Source: Taibaiella lutea (GTDB lineage Bacteria; Bacteroidota; Bacteroidia; Chitinophagales; Chitinophagaceae). Taken from it: a stretch of DNA of 64,000 bases. The stretch is from the NCBI RefSeq assembly GCF_008629695.1, contig NZ_VWSH01000002.1:589410-653409 (forward strand), in the 5' to 3' direction. The notes beneath the pieces were generated by a model, which saw only the letters and a list, made by a program, of their open reading frames with translations, was not told where the DNA came from and did not search any database. A program made the translations under genes and the position numbers. Position 1 is the first letter of the stretch; each line of letters begins with the position of its first letter. Positions 35,404-44,061 of the stretch are shown here, in pieces.

Positions 35404-35440
35404 TTATCTTGTTTTGTTGAAATTTTTCAATAGGTACTCC

Positions 35441-37618
35441 TTATTCTGAGTCTATCTGTTTCCTGTAAGCCTTAATAAAAATAGCTCCCAGATTCTTGTT
35501 CGGCGGTACATAATCGCTAAAAAGATCATTTGTTACAGCCCCTTGTGCGGCAAAATACCTCGAAAGATCATGCCACATCTCAATCCAGTTTACATCCTCA
35601 CCGGCCAGCAACATTTTGTTTACTGCGCTGATAATAGGTGTATTAACCCGATATGCGCCTACTTGTTTGGATGAAATAATATTGGCATCAGGCGAAGCAT
35701 CCAGCACTTTAGCCAGATTATGATAACCACCGCAGGAACCCAAAATCACGATTTTAGCAGCAGGGCTCAGATGTTCCAGCGTAGTAGGCAGGTAATAGCT
35801 ATGTCCGCGGTGGATAACAATAGATGGTTCCAGGGCATTATCATCTATATATGTTTGCAATTGCTTTTGGGCATAAACATCGTTTTCGTCCGCCTCTTCC
35901 GGCAAAGGCACATTTACATAAATCTCAATCGGCACTTTCCCCGTTGCTGTAACAGTAGCCCAATATTTATTCCTTTCAATCTTCCAGTTGCCGTTTCTGA
36001 AAAGGCTGAGATAACCGTTAAAAGCACCCATTCCGTCCTTGTCGCCATAAAAAAAGACCTGTTGCACAATTTTTCCGTCCTTATTTTTTAAAACACTAAT
36101 CGGCACATAAGTGATGGGCGGCAAAATATTCTGAAAATCATTATTGATAGCAGAATCGTTTCCGGCACTATTAAAAATAGTATAAAGCAATGCATAAACC
36201 GCTGTTCCTTTTTTATTAATTCTCTGATGGTATTGCTGCAATATTTCATCCTTCAAAAACGAAATCAGTTCCGGGTCGGTCAGGCTTCCGAAGGCATCCG
36301 CCACATCAACTGCATCTTCCAAATCATTCAAAGGGCCTTTTTCCAGACCCGAAACAAACTCTTTCATCAATTCATTCTGATGGTTTTCGTCCATCGAATT
36401 GAGGAATTTTGAAATTTCATTATAGCCTGCCGACATTCTCAGAAAGGTTCTGAAGCGGCTTTTATGCACTTTTTCGAGGAAAGCATCGCCGCTCATCGGT
36501 TTCATTTTTTCCATCATACGGTCAAACATCCAGGTGAAGCTGCTGGTATAAATTTCATCCTGGCTGCCAATCATCATGAAATAAAGCTCTTCAGCATTGA
36601 AATCCATCAGGCCTTTGAAACGGATATTTGCAGGGCTTTCGTGCAGCTCATTTGCAACCCTTACGAATTGCAATCCTCTGAAATTAATTTCATTATCCAA
36701 TGTTTTTTCAACTTTAGATGTACCTTGTAACTTTAATGCTACCAGTGCTTTAAAATAATTATTTTGATTACGGCTAAGCTTATCGACTTCTTCAATTGTT
36801 TTGCGTCCTTCATAAATTTCATCTAAGAACGGCAAAGCTTTTTGTGGTGCAGCCGATTTTTCTGCAATAGCAGCAATAGTTTTTACAAGCGGATCCTGGT
36901 TCCTTTTAACGGCTTTTCCTAAATTGCCGGTTGACAAGGCATAATTCAAAACAATATTCGGAACCACTTTTGCCGCTGCTGCAATAACAGGATCAGCATA
37001 AGGTTCATTTACAAATTCAGGCAGCCTGTTTATCATCATTTCAGGGCTGGCCATTCCGACAGCTTCATAAACCGACCCTTTTAAATCAGGATAATTCGTC
37101 AACAGTGCAGTATTATCGAGGGTAATGATATTTTTATTTTTTGAAATGTAATCTGCAAGGTTATTTTCTTCAATTCCCCTCAATATATTATCGAAATTTT
37201 CTGCTGATTTTTGAATATAAGCAGCATTTTCCCGCGTAGTGCGTAGGTTATTCCATTGACGCATCCGTGTTTCCAGAATCCGGTAATATTGAATTTTGGT
37301 TGCATGAGGAATATGCATGTTTTCTATATGAATCAATATTTCCGGAGCTTTGAACAACAAAGCTTCGGTAAGTTTTTGAGAAATGACAGTATCTTCCAGT
37401 TCAATAACCTTATCCACTTCCCCGTCTTTTAAATCGCTCTGTCTGATTTGTGCCTTTACTTTATCTGCAAATAAAGCTCTGTTGACCGGAACGGGATTCA
37501 TCAAAGTATCTGTTTCAAACACAGGAATTACTTTAATGCTGTCATTTTTAGATTTTTGTGCATTTGAATTTTCAGAAATGAGGATTGCCGACAGAATCAA
37601 TAGTAGAAATTTGTCCAT
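35441..37618 (-). CDS. Exported protein with candidate caspase-like C-terminal domain (paralogue 1)
   Basis: A 725-aa protein of no named family that I recognise. It has a signal peptide (LLLILSAILISENSNAQ), a mostly helical region to about residue 500 with the block ELYFMMIGSQDEIYTSSFTW (345-364), and a C-terminal alpha/beta part. There, SIVIHRGHSYY (His603, His606) and KIVILGSCGGY (Cys629) recall the His and Cys strand ends of clan CD peptidases (caspases, gingipains, clostripain). The spacing is shorter than in caspases. The paralogue at 38879-41104 keeps all these residues. Protease activity is a hypothesis. A 41-bp array lies 116 bp upstream. Confidence 0.7.
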   Translation of the reverse strand: MDKFLLLILSAILISENSNAQKSKNDSIKVIPVFETDTLMNPVPVNRALFADKVKAQIRQSDLKDGEVDKVIELEDTVISQKLTEALLFKAPEILIHIENMHIPHATKIQYYRILETRMRQWNNLRTTRENAAYIQKSAENFDNILRGIEENNLADYISKNKNIITLDNTALLTNYPDLKGSVYEAVGMASPEMMINRLPEFVNEPYADPVIAAAAKVVPNIVLNYALSTGNLGKAVKRNQDPLVKTIAAIAEKSAAPQKALPFLDEIYEGRKTIEEVDKLSRNQNNYFKALVALKLQGTSKVEKTLDNEINFRGLQFVRVANELHESPANIRFKGLMDFNAEELYFMMIGSQDEIYTSSFTWMFDRMMEKMKPMSGDAFLEKVHKSRFRTFLRMSAGYNEISKFLNSMDENHQNELMKEFVSGLEKGPLNDLEDAVDVADAFGSLTDPELISFLKDEILQQYHQRINKKGTAVYALLYTIFNSAGNDSAINNDFQNILPPITYVPISVLKNKDGKIVQQVFFYGDKDGMGAFNGYLSLFRNGNWKIERNKYWATVTATGKVPIEIYVNVPLPEEADENDVYAQKQLQTYIDDNALEPSIVIHRGHSYYLPTTLEHLSPAAKIVILGSCGGYHNLAKVLDASPDANIISSKQVGAYRVNTPIISAVNKMLLAGEDVNWIEMWHDLSRYFAAQGAVTNDLFSDYVPPNKNLGAIFIKAYRKQIDSE

Positions 37619-37733
37619 ATTTAAAGATAATTAAATATTATGAGAACACGACTTTATATTAACAGCCATTTACCTGAAATAGTTCTTAAAATAAGGATTA
37701 CTGAGTGTCTATTTTATATCAGAAAGACAGACG

Positions 37734-38031
37734 CAACCTGCGGCGCCTCATCGGTAGAGCCCGACAGCGTCCCTCAACCTGCGGCACTTCATCAGGAAAG
37801 TCCGATAACGTCCCTCAACCTGCGGCGCTTCATCGGGAAAGTCCGATAACGTCCCGCAATCTCCGGCACCTCATCGGGAAACCCCGACAGCGTCCCTCAA
37901 CCTGCGGCGCCTCATCGGGAAAGTCCGACAGCATCCCTCAACCTGCGGCGCCTCACCGGGAAAGCCCGACAGGGTCCCTCAACCTGCGGTGCTTCATCGG
38001 GAAGCTCCGATGGCGTCCCGCAGGTTGCGGG
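37734..38031. repeat. GC-rich tandem array, seven 41-bp units
   Basis: Seven consecutive 41-bp units start at 37734, 37775, 37816, 37857, 37898, 37939 and 37980; the consensus begins CAACCTGCGGCGCCTCATCG and goes on GGAAAGTCCGACAGCGTCCCT. A partial inverted unit (CAGGTTGCGGG) closes it at 38021-38031. Each unit has internal dyad symmetry around GAAAGT, and the AA steps are 20-21 bp apart. GC is far above the surroundings. Confidence 0.95.
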
Positions 38032-38112
38032 ATATTGATAATCAATTATTTAGGTATTTTGGCTAAAATCAGTCCAAAAAGGCAAAATGATTTATTAGTG
38101 TCCGAAATAAAA

Positions 38113-38136
38113 AAAGATGCATCTGAATGCATCTTT
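38113..38136 (-). terminator. Terminator of the coiled-coil protein gene
   Basis: AAAGATGCAT / ATGCATCTTT with loop CTGA, preceded by an A-run (T-run on the minus strand), 69 bp after the stop codon. Confidence 0.7.
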
Positions 38137-38204
38137 AAAAATGGGCTAGATCGTTGGCGGCAAGAGAATTAATTAATTTTCAAATCGTTTCAGAAAACGC
38201 TTCA

Positions 38205-38696
38205 TCATTTCCGTTTCAATATTTCGATTTCTTCCTGTAGCTTTAATAAAATGTTTTGAATATTGGCAAGCGTTTGTGTCTCCTGTTTTTCAATCAATTC
38301 TTCTTCTTCGGTATCGCTTTCAATATCTTCCTGAATTTCATCTACATCTTTCTGAATTTCATCAATATTCTCCTCTATTTCTTCAATATCTTCCTGAATC
38401 TCTTCCACATCTTCCTGAATTTCTTCTACATTTTCCTGGATAATTTCAATGTCCTCGCTATTCTTATTGACAGACATCTGAATGAAAATGGCCAGATAAA
38501 TGGCTTCGAGCGAAACAACCGTTGTTAATACCAGCAGCATTCTTTCGAAACTGACAATACCCATTCCCGGTAATAGAAATGCTATAATAAAGAAGAATGA
38601 ATGGAAAATGAGGGAAGAAATAGACCCTATCCACCGCGTTGCAAGATCTGCAACACGTTCTAATTTTATTTTTCTTTCTTCTCTTGCTGTCATCAT
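38205..38696 (-). CDS. Two-helix membrane protein with long heptad coiled coil (DUF1003-like)
   Basis: A 163-aa protein. Two membrane segments (about 27-48 and 53-75) end with SLEAIYLAIFIQMSVNKNS, similar to DUF1003 proteins. From residue 78 to about 125 comes a strict heptad repeat of the type EIQEDVE (six to seven copies, Ile/Val at a and d), an acidic coiled coil, then EEEELIEKQE and a further helix. The heptads are encoded by near-identical 21-bp units. It lies between the two caspase-like paralogues on the same strand. It probably oligomerises at the inner membrane. Confidence 0.75.
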   Translation of the reverse strand: MMTAREERKIKLERVADLATRWIGSISSLIFHSFFFIIAFLLPGMGIVSFERMLLVLTTVVSLEAIYLAIFIQMSVNKNSEDIEIIQENVEEIQEDVEEIQEDIEEIEENIDEIQKDVDEIQEDIESDTEEEELIEKQETQTLANIQNILLKLQEEIEILKRK

Positions 38697-38779
38697 ACCC
38701 TATATTTTGCAGATTGGCTGCAAAATTACTGTTTCGGGTTTACAATAAGAGATTGTATTCCATATTCGTTGGATTTAAT

Positions 38780-38806
38780 AAAAAAGCGTTGCTGTTAAGC
38801 AACGCC
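38780..38806 (-). terminator. Terminator of the second caspase-like gene
   Basis: GCGTTGCT/AGCAACGC with loop GTTA and an adjoining A-run that reads as T-run on the minus strand. Confidence 0.75.
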
Positions 38807-38833
38807 CGGAAATACAAATTCAGTTTTATTGTA

Positions 38834-38861
38834 CTCCGGTTTGTGGAAACACAAACCGGAG
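38834..38861. repeat. Hairpin after the caspase-like gene
   Basis: Perfect 12-bp stem CTCCGGTTTGTG/CACAAACCGGAG with loop GAAA, 18 bp beyond the stop codon. The GAAA tetraloop suggests a stable RNA stem. Confidence 0.7.
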
Positions 38862-38878
38862 CAATCATTATTTTAAAA

Positions 38879-41104
38879 TTATTCCGCTTCGTTATTCAAC
38901 ATCATTTTTCTGTACGCTTTAATAAAAATAGCTCCTAAATTCTTGTTAGGCGGCACATAATCGCTGAATAAATCCTTTTCTCCTGCAGGCCTTGTGCTGA
39001 AATATTTTTCCAGACCGGTCCATGTATTGATCCAATCCACATCTTTAGCCACAAGTAATTGATCAAATATAGATTTGATAATAGGCTCATTTACAGATTT
39101 GGAACCTACTTGTTTGGATGAAATGATATTTGCATCGGGTGCTTTGTCCAGCACTTGTGCCAGCATGTGGTAGCCGCCGCATGAACCCAGCATCACAATT
39201 TTAACTTCAGGCGTAAGGTTTTCCAGAGAGCCGCCCAGGTGATAGCTGTGCCCACGGTGTATGACAAAAGTCGGAACGACTTTATTATCGCTCATATATT
39301 TAAACAAAGCATTCTGAGCTTCTTCGTCCTGCGGCTCTTCCAAAGGTAAGTTTGCATAAACCGTAATAGGGTTTACCGCTCCTACAGATATAAAAGTCAC
39401 CCAGCTTTTATTTTCCGTTTTTTTCCATTTGGCAGCCGGGAAATTTGTTTTAAAGCTTTCAAAAGAACTTTTTCCGTCTTCATCGCCATAAAAAAACGCC
39501 TGAACAACCACTTCTTTTTTATCATTAATCAAAGAACTATACGGCACAAACGTAATAGGAGGAATAACACTTAAGTTACCGCTTAATTGGGCTGAATTAT
39601 CCGCACTGTTAAAAATGGTGCTTAATATACCATATACTATTATGCCCTTTTCGCTATGTTCATTATTGGCATTATAGGTCCTTTCATAGTTGCTTTTGAT
39701 TTCTTTTTTAAGAAACAGCATTAATGAAGTGTCTGTAATGCTGCCGAATGCATCGGCCACATCTACCGCATCTTCCAGATCATCGTTACTGCCCATTTCC
39801 AGATTTGCCACAAAACCTTTCATCAATTCGTTTTTCTTGTCCTCATTCATAGTCATCAAAAAAGGAGAAAGTTTATTGTAACCAGCAGCCATTCTGATGA
39901 AAGTACGGAAATGGCTTCTGTGTACGGTATCCAGTAACTGATCGCCGGTCATGGGCTTCATTTGTTCCAGCATCCGGTCAAACATCCAGGTAAAGCTACT
40001 GGTGTAAATTTCGTCCTGGCTGCCAATCATCATGAAGTATAATTCAGGAGCGTTGTAATCCATTATTGATTTGAAACGGACAGGGGCGGGGGAGTCGTGG
40101 AGGCTGTTGACTTCACGCACCAGTTCCAGACCGCGCAAATTCAATTCCTGATCTACCGATTTTTCGGTAACGTTATCATTTTCTATCTTCAGGCCAACCA
40201 ATGCTTTATAATAAAGTTTGGGATCGGAAGTAATAGCATCCACTTCTTTAATTGTGCGCTTCTTTTTATAGATCTGTTGCAGGAACGGCAAAGCCTTTAA
40301 CGGCTGACGCGATTCGGTACCAACTCGCACAATGGTTTGTACCAATGGATCCTGATTTCTTCTTACGGCTGCGCTCAGGTAGCTCGTAGAAGTGGCATAA
40401 GTCAAGATAGTTCCCGGCATGATTTTTGCCGCAGCGGCTATAATCGGGTCGGCATAAGATTCTCTTGCAAATTCCGGTAGGCGCTTAATCATCATTTCCG
40501 GTTTCGCTTCGCCCACAACTTTAAAGACATAGGCTTTTTCAGCTGGGTAATCGTCCAGCAATGCGCTGTTGTCTAAAGTATAGATATTGGCATTTTGCTG
40601 CATAAAATCATGAACGGTATTGAATTCGCGCGCCAACATCAATTCCTCAAAATTGGCTATCATCCTTACTACATAAACGCCGTTTTCAGCTGTATGCGAT
40701 TTGTTATTCAATGCGCGCAGAAGCACTTCCAAAGCACGGTGGTAATAAATTTTGGTTTGATGCGGCGTATTGGGCAGGTTTTCAATATGAACCAGTACAT
40801 GTCTGGCATCGGAAAGCATGCCTTTGGTAAACAAACGGGCGGCCATAGTGTCTTCTATATCTATGGTGCCATCCACTTCTCCATCCATCAAATCGGCTTT
40901 TTTAATCTGTTTTTCAACATTTTCCGTAAACATCTGCCTGTTTATCGGAATTGGATTAATCAAAGTATCGATTTGCCAGGGCTCCAGATGTTCCACTTGT
41001 ACCACTTTCTTTCTTTTCTTTTTGGATTGAGCAGCAACATCAGTCGAAAACAACAATGTTCCTGTGGCAACAGTCAATAAAAGAAAAGCAATTTTATTCC
41101 TCAT
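38879..41104 (-). CDS. Exported protein with candidate caspase-like C-terminal domain (paralogue 2)
   Basis: A 741-aa paralogue of the gene at 35441-37618, alike along its whole length: signal peptide ending DVAAQS, INPIPINRQMF near 45, LYFMMIGSQDEIYTSSFTWM in the middle, DVADAFGSITD, and the tail DLFSDYVPPNKNLGAIFIKA. The proposed catalytic residues are His616/His619 in FVIHRGHSYH and Cys642 in KIVMLGSCGGY. The mature protein is periplasmic or secreted; no T9SS tail is seen. The function is unknown, and protease activity is inferred only from the His and Cys motifs. Confidence 0.7.
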   Translation of the reverse strand: MRNKIAFLLLTVATGTLLFSTDVAAQSKKKRKKVVQVEHLEPWQIDTLINPIPINRQMFTENVEKQIKKADLMDGEVDGTIDIEDTMAARLFTKGMLSDARHVLVHIENLPNTPHQTKIYYHRALEVLLRALNNKSHTAENGVYVVRMIANFEELMLAREFNTVHDFMQQNANIYTLDNSALLDDYPAEKAYVFKVVGEAKPEMMIKRLPEFARESYADPIIAAAAKIMPGTILTYATSTSYLSAAVRRNQDPLVQTIVRVGTESRQPLKALPFLQQIYKKKRTIKEVDAITSDPKLYYKALVGLKIENDNVTEKSVDQELNLRGLELVREVNSLHDSPAPVRFKSIMDYNAPELYFMMIGSQDEIYTSSFTWMFDRMLEQMKPMTGDQLLDTVHRSHFRTFIRMAAGYNKLSPFLMTMNEDKKNELMKGFVANLEMGSNDDLEDAVDVADAFGSITDTSLMLFLKKEIKSNYERTYNANNEHSEKGIIVYGILSTIFNSADNSAQLSGNLSVIPPITFVPYSSLINDKKEVVVQAFFYGDEDGKSSFESFKTNFPAAKWKKTENKSWVTFISVGAVNPITVYANLPLEEPQDEEAQNALFKYMSDNKVVPTFVIHRGHSYHLGGSLENLTPEVKIVMLGSCGGYHMLAQVLDKAPDANIISSKQVGSKSVNEPIIKSIFDQLLVAKDVDWINTWTGLEKYFSTRPAGEKDLFSDYVPPNKNLGAIFIKAYRKMMLNNEAE

Positions 41105-41271
41105 AGATTCAGTTAATTAATTAAAAAAGCCAGGCATTCAGCACCGTTTTTGCAAATGCGGTTAAAATTAAGCTTTGCGCCTGTGATACAAAACCTTTTA
41201 GCAATTATTTAGGCATAAAATTAAATATAGACGCTTCTTTCATATTGTTTCTTTGGGGGCATCAAATGCCT

Positions 41272-41279
41272 TACTTTTG
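41272..41279 (+). promoter_or_regulatory. -7 box (TACTTTTG) for the CPBP-cdsA-psd operon
   Basis: TAnnTTTG match, 42 bp before the ATG, with a TTTG at 41252-41255 at slightly short spacing (16 bp). Confidence 0.5.
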
Positions 41280-41320
41280 CAAACCCAAAACAGGAGAACT
41301 AAAACGCTTATATAAATAGT

Positions 41321-42265
41321 ATGTTCAAAAAATATCTTCGGATTCAGCCTGCACCTGTACAATTAGTTATAATGCTTGCCTTTTGGAGTTTGTTGTTTTT
41401 GCTTGGAGCATTCGCAATGATGCGTTACATAAGCATTGCAGCGGGTATCTCTTCCGAGCATCTGGATTCGTTTATGCAAGGCGACATGTACAACCATCCC
41501 AATGTTATTTTTATTTCGCAGGCTATTTTCCAGATTACTACCTTTTTACTTCCCGCCTTATTATATGCTTATCTGGCAGATCCCCAACCCGGGGCATATC
41601 TGGGATTGAAGAAACCGGAGAAACCGATTCAGATTGTATTGGCCGTGTTTTTAGGTATTTTTCTTATATTTTTTGTAGCGCCATTAGGCTCCTGGTTAAA
41701 AGATCTTAACCTGGGAACAGCATCCAAGGAACTGGACGAGCAAAGAGAAAAATTTATAAATACCTATTTGTCAAGCGGCAATACATTGGCAACTATCAGA
41801 AATATCATGCTGATAGCAGTTGTTCCGGCGTTTTGTGAAGAATTTTTCTTCAGAGGTTTGTTGATGAAATTTGCCCACAGCTTTGTACCCAAATGGTGGT
41901 TTTCAATCGGCGTTTCTGCATTGGCTTTTGCTGTCTTTCATACCTCCATTTCTGAATTTGTACCCATTTTTATTTCAGGCGTCATTTTAGGAATTGTATA
42001 TTATCTTACATCAAGCATCTGGTTGAGTGTTTTGTTGCACCTGGTTGTCAATGGTGTACAGGCACTGGCGAGTATTTACTCGAACCCGGCACTGGATAAA
42101 AGTCTTGAAAACAATCAGACAGTCATTATTTTATTTATTATAGCCACCTCGTTGGTTGCAACAACATTATTTTTTCTTTTTAAAAGCAGGACCATATTAC
42201 CCCGCAACTGGAGCGTTCATATACCTGAAGGCAAAGAAGGGCAATGGGATATGAATAACATCTGA
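41321..42265 (+). CDS. CPBP-family intramembrane metalloprotease
   Basis: A 314-aa membrane protein with about eight helices. The CPBP (Abi/CAAX) motifs are FCEEFFFRGLL (Glu173, Glu174, Arg178), FAVFHTS (His207) and a third motif LLHLVVNGVQAL. Members cleave prenylated proteins or act in bacteriocin self-immunity; the bacterial substrate is usually unknown. It is the first gene of a run with cdsA, psd, a hypothetical gene and an IscA-type gene. Confidence 0.9.
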   Translation: MFKKYLRIQPAPVQLVIMLAFWSLLFLLGAFAMMRYISIAAGISSEHLDSFMQGDMYNHPNVIFISQAIFQITTFLLPALLYAYLADPQPGAYLGLKKPEKPIQIVLAVFLGIFLIFFVAPLGSWLKDLNLGTASKELDEQREKFINTYLSSGNTLATIRNIMLIAVVPAFCEEFFFRGLLMKFAHSFVPKWWFSIGVSALAFAVFHTSISEFVPIFISGVILGIVYYLTSSIWLSVLLHLVVNGVQALASIYSNPALDKSLENNQTVIILFIIATSLVATTLFFLFKSRTILPRNWSVHIPEGKEGQWDMNNI

Positions 42266-42311
42266 TATCTAAAGTGTAATATCTAAACATCTAAAGTCTA
42301 ACATCTCAAAT
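42266..42311. repeat. ATCTAA-type short repeat tract upstream of cdsA
   Basis: Several TATCTAAA/ATCTAACAT words in a row; the 16-mer ATCTAAAGTCTAACAT at 42289-42304 recurs exactly at 43334-43349 before psd. Such tracts frequently lie next to start codons in Bacteroidota. Confidence 0.6.
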
Positions 42312-42318
42312 CTGAATA

Positions 42319-43149
42319 ATGAATTGGCCTGTCTTTTTTACCCGTTTGGGCTCTGCTATAGTTTTTGCCATTGTGATGATGCTGGGGCTTTTGCTTGAAA
42401 ACCCGAGTGCAATTTTTATGCTGGCATTGCTGATTGGCTTTTTGTGTATCCGGGAGTTTTTTAAGTTGATGTCATTGATATTTCCGGATGCTTATTTCCC
42501 GGAATGGCTAATGTGGCTTACGCAGATTTTTGGTGCAGGCGTTACTGTTTCCATCCCCATGATGATGTTGACGGCGACACCTCAGATTGCAATTATCACT
42601 GTAATTTTTCCGGTATTATTGATGTTATTGACCATTTTACATAAGAAAACAGGATTAATTGCAGGTTTTTCTGCAATCGTGGCATTGTTTTATATTTCAA
42701 TGCCAATGGCTTTTCTGGTAACACTAAGGGGCATTTACTTTGTTATTCCCCTGGCTTTGATTTTAATGATCTGGATGAATGATACCATGGCTTATATCGT
42801 AGGTTCCTTTATCGGTAAAACGCCTTTTTCTCCGATATCTCCAAAGAAAACATGGGAAGGAACAGCCGGTGGCGCTATCCTGACCATTGCAGGCGCCGCA
42901 GTATGGGGTTATTTTGCGCCTGATTCTGTCAAGCAAAATTATCAGATGATTGACTGGATGGTGCTGGCATTACTGGCTGCCACAGCCGGAACCGCAGGTG
43001 ATTTACTGGAATCTAAAATGAAAAGACTGGCCGGCGTAAAAGATTCCGGTAACATGATGCCGGGGCATGGCGGCGCTTTGGACAGATTTGATTCTTTGTT
43101 GGTTACCTTGCCATTTGCTTTTTGCTATGCTGCTTTGTTCATGAACTAA
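42319..43149 (+). CDS. cdsA: Phosphatidate cytidylyltransferase CdsA
   Basis: A 276-aa inner-membrane enzyme that makes CDP-diacylglycerol from phosphatidate and CTP, feeding all phospholipids. About eight helices; the signature SKMKRLAGVKDSGNMMPGHG followed by GALDRFDSLL (about 232-261) is complete, and PISPKKTWEGTAGG (about 172-185) is the other conserved loop. It is followed by psd, so two steps of phosphatidylethanolamine synthesis are together; the serine transferase pssA is not in the window. Confidence 0.95.
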   Translation: MNWPVFFTRLGSAIVFAIVMMLGLLLENPSAIFMLALLIGFLCIREFFKLMSLIFPDAYFPEWLMWLTQIFGAGVTVSIPMMMLTATPQIAIITVIFPVLLMLLTILHKKTGLIAGFSAIVALFYISMPMAFLVTLRGIYFVIPLALILMIWMNDTMAYIVGSFIGKTPFSPISPKKTWEGTAGGAILTIAGAAVWGYFAPDSVKQNYQMIDWMVLALLAATAGTAGDLLESKMKRLAGVKDSGNMMPGHGGALDRFDSLLVTLPFAFCYAALFMN

Positions 43150-43166
43150 AATTGTGCTTATCTTTG
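43134..43166 (+). promoter_or_regulatory. Promoter for psd (TTTG-N21-TATCTTTG)
   Basis: TTTG at 43134-43137 inside the end of cdsA and a perfect -7 box TATCTTTG at 43159-43166. It implies an mRNA leader of about 190 nt before psd. Confidence 0.55.
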
Positions 43167-43333
43167 CACCCTTTTGAAAAAAGATATCAGCTTTTAGACA
43201 ATAGATATTAGATTTCCATACTCTATATCTTTGGTTTATGGACAGGCTTTAAAGTAGAATCTTTAAACGCAAGTATCCGATTCAACTCTTTTTCTAATAG
43301 CTGACATTTAAAATCCGGTATCTAATATCTAAC

Positions 43334-43349
43334 ATCTAAAGTCTAACAT
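43334..43349. repeat. Second copy of ATCTAAAGTCTAACAT
   Basis: Exact 16-bp copy of 42289-42304, 10 bp before the psd start codon, within a wider tract of ATCTAA words (about 43316-43350). Confidence 0.6.
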
Positions 43350-43359
43350 ACCCATAATT

Positions 43360-44016
43360 ATGTACTTACATCGCGAAGGTTATATACACGTAACAATAGC
43401 AACCATTCTTTTTGCCGGTCTGGCGTGGTTGAATGCCCATTTTCTTTTAGAAATTATTCCGGTTTTATATTGGCTGTTCCAGATAGTATTCTTCTTGCTG
43501 TGGTTTTGGGTTCTATGGTTCTTCCGTATTCCGAAGCGTAATTTTACAAAAGGAGACAATTTGATTGTAGCGCCTGCCGATGGTAAAGTTGTGGTAATTG
43601 AAGAGGTGATGGAGCCTGAGTTTTTTAAAGACAAAAGATTGCAGGTTTCAATCTTCATGTCACCATTAAATGTGCACGTAAACCGCAGCCCTATCAACGG
43701 AAAGGTTGATTATGTAAAATACCATCCCGGAAAATATCTGGTAGCATGGCATCCGAAATCTTCTACGGAGAACGAACGCACAACAGTAGTGGTAAGCAAT
43801 AATAATGTAACTTTACTGATGCGTCAGATTGCAGGAGCAATGGCCCGCCGTATTAAGTATTATGTGAAAGACGGCGATGCGATTAAGCAAAATGACGAAT
43901 TCGGATTTATTCGTTTCGGTTCCAGGGTGGACGTATTTTTCCCGGTTGGAACACAGATAGATGTTAAGATTGGTGAAGCGGTAAAAGGCGGTATTACTGT
44001 TTTGGCTAAAATGTAG
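43360..44016 (+). CDS. psd: Phosphatidylserine decarboxylase (short, PSD-A type) proenzyme
   Basis: A 218-aa pyruvoyl enzyme that converts phosphatidylserine to phosphatidylethanolamine. Two N-terminal hydrophobic stretches (about 8-26 and 30-48), PADGKVVVIEEV near 75, SPLNVHVNRSPINGKV near 105-120 and the self-cleavage site in FIRFGSRVDVFFP, where Gly-Ser is split to form the pyruvoyl group. The short form is typical of Bacteroidota. Confidence 0.95.
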   Translation: MYLHREGYIHVTIATILFAGLAWLNAHFLLEIIPVLYWLFQIVFFLLWFWVLWFFRIPKRNFTKGDNLIVAPADGKVVVIEEVMEPEFFKDKRLQVSIFMSPLNVHVNRSPINGKVDYVKYHPGKYLVAWHPKSSTENERTTVVVSNNNVTLLMRQIAGAMARRIKYYVKDGDAIKQNDEFGFIRFGSRVDVFFPVGTQIDVKIGEAVKGGITVLAKM

Positions 44017-44061
44017 TAGATTCGATTAGGTTTTACAAAATTCATTAAAAACGAAACTGTT

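Larger units (their letters stand above)
37619..38204. other. Intergenic region dominated by a tandem array
   Basis: Holds the 41-bp array (37734-38031) and a terminator hairpin (38113-38136). Open frames across the array are a consequence of its GC-rich repeats, not genes. Confidence 0.6.

Noticed and set aside
37640-38172. Open frames across the 41-bp array, looking like an Arg/Pro-rich protein
   Set aside because: The frames are products of the GC-rich tandem repeats (41 bp is not a multiple of 3, so each frame drifts), with no plausible start or homology.
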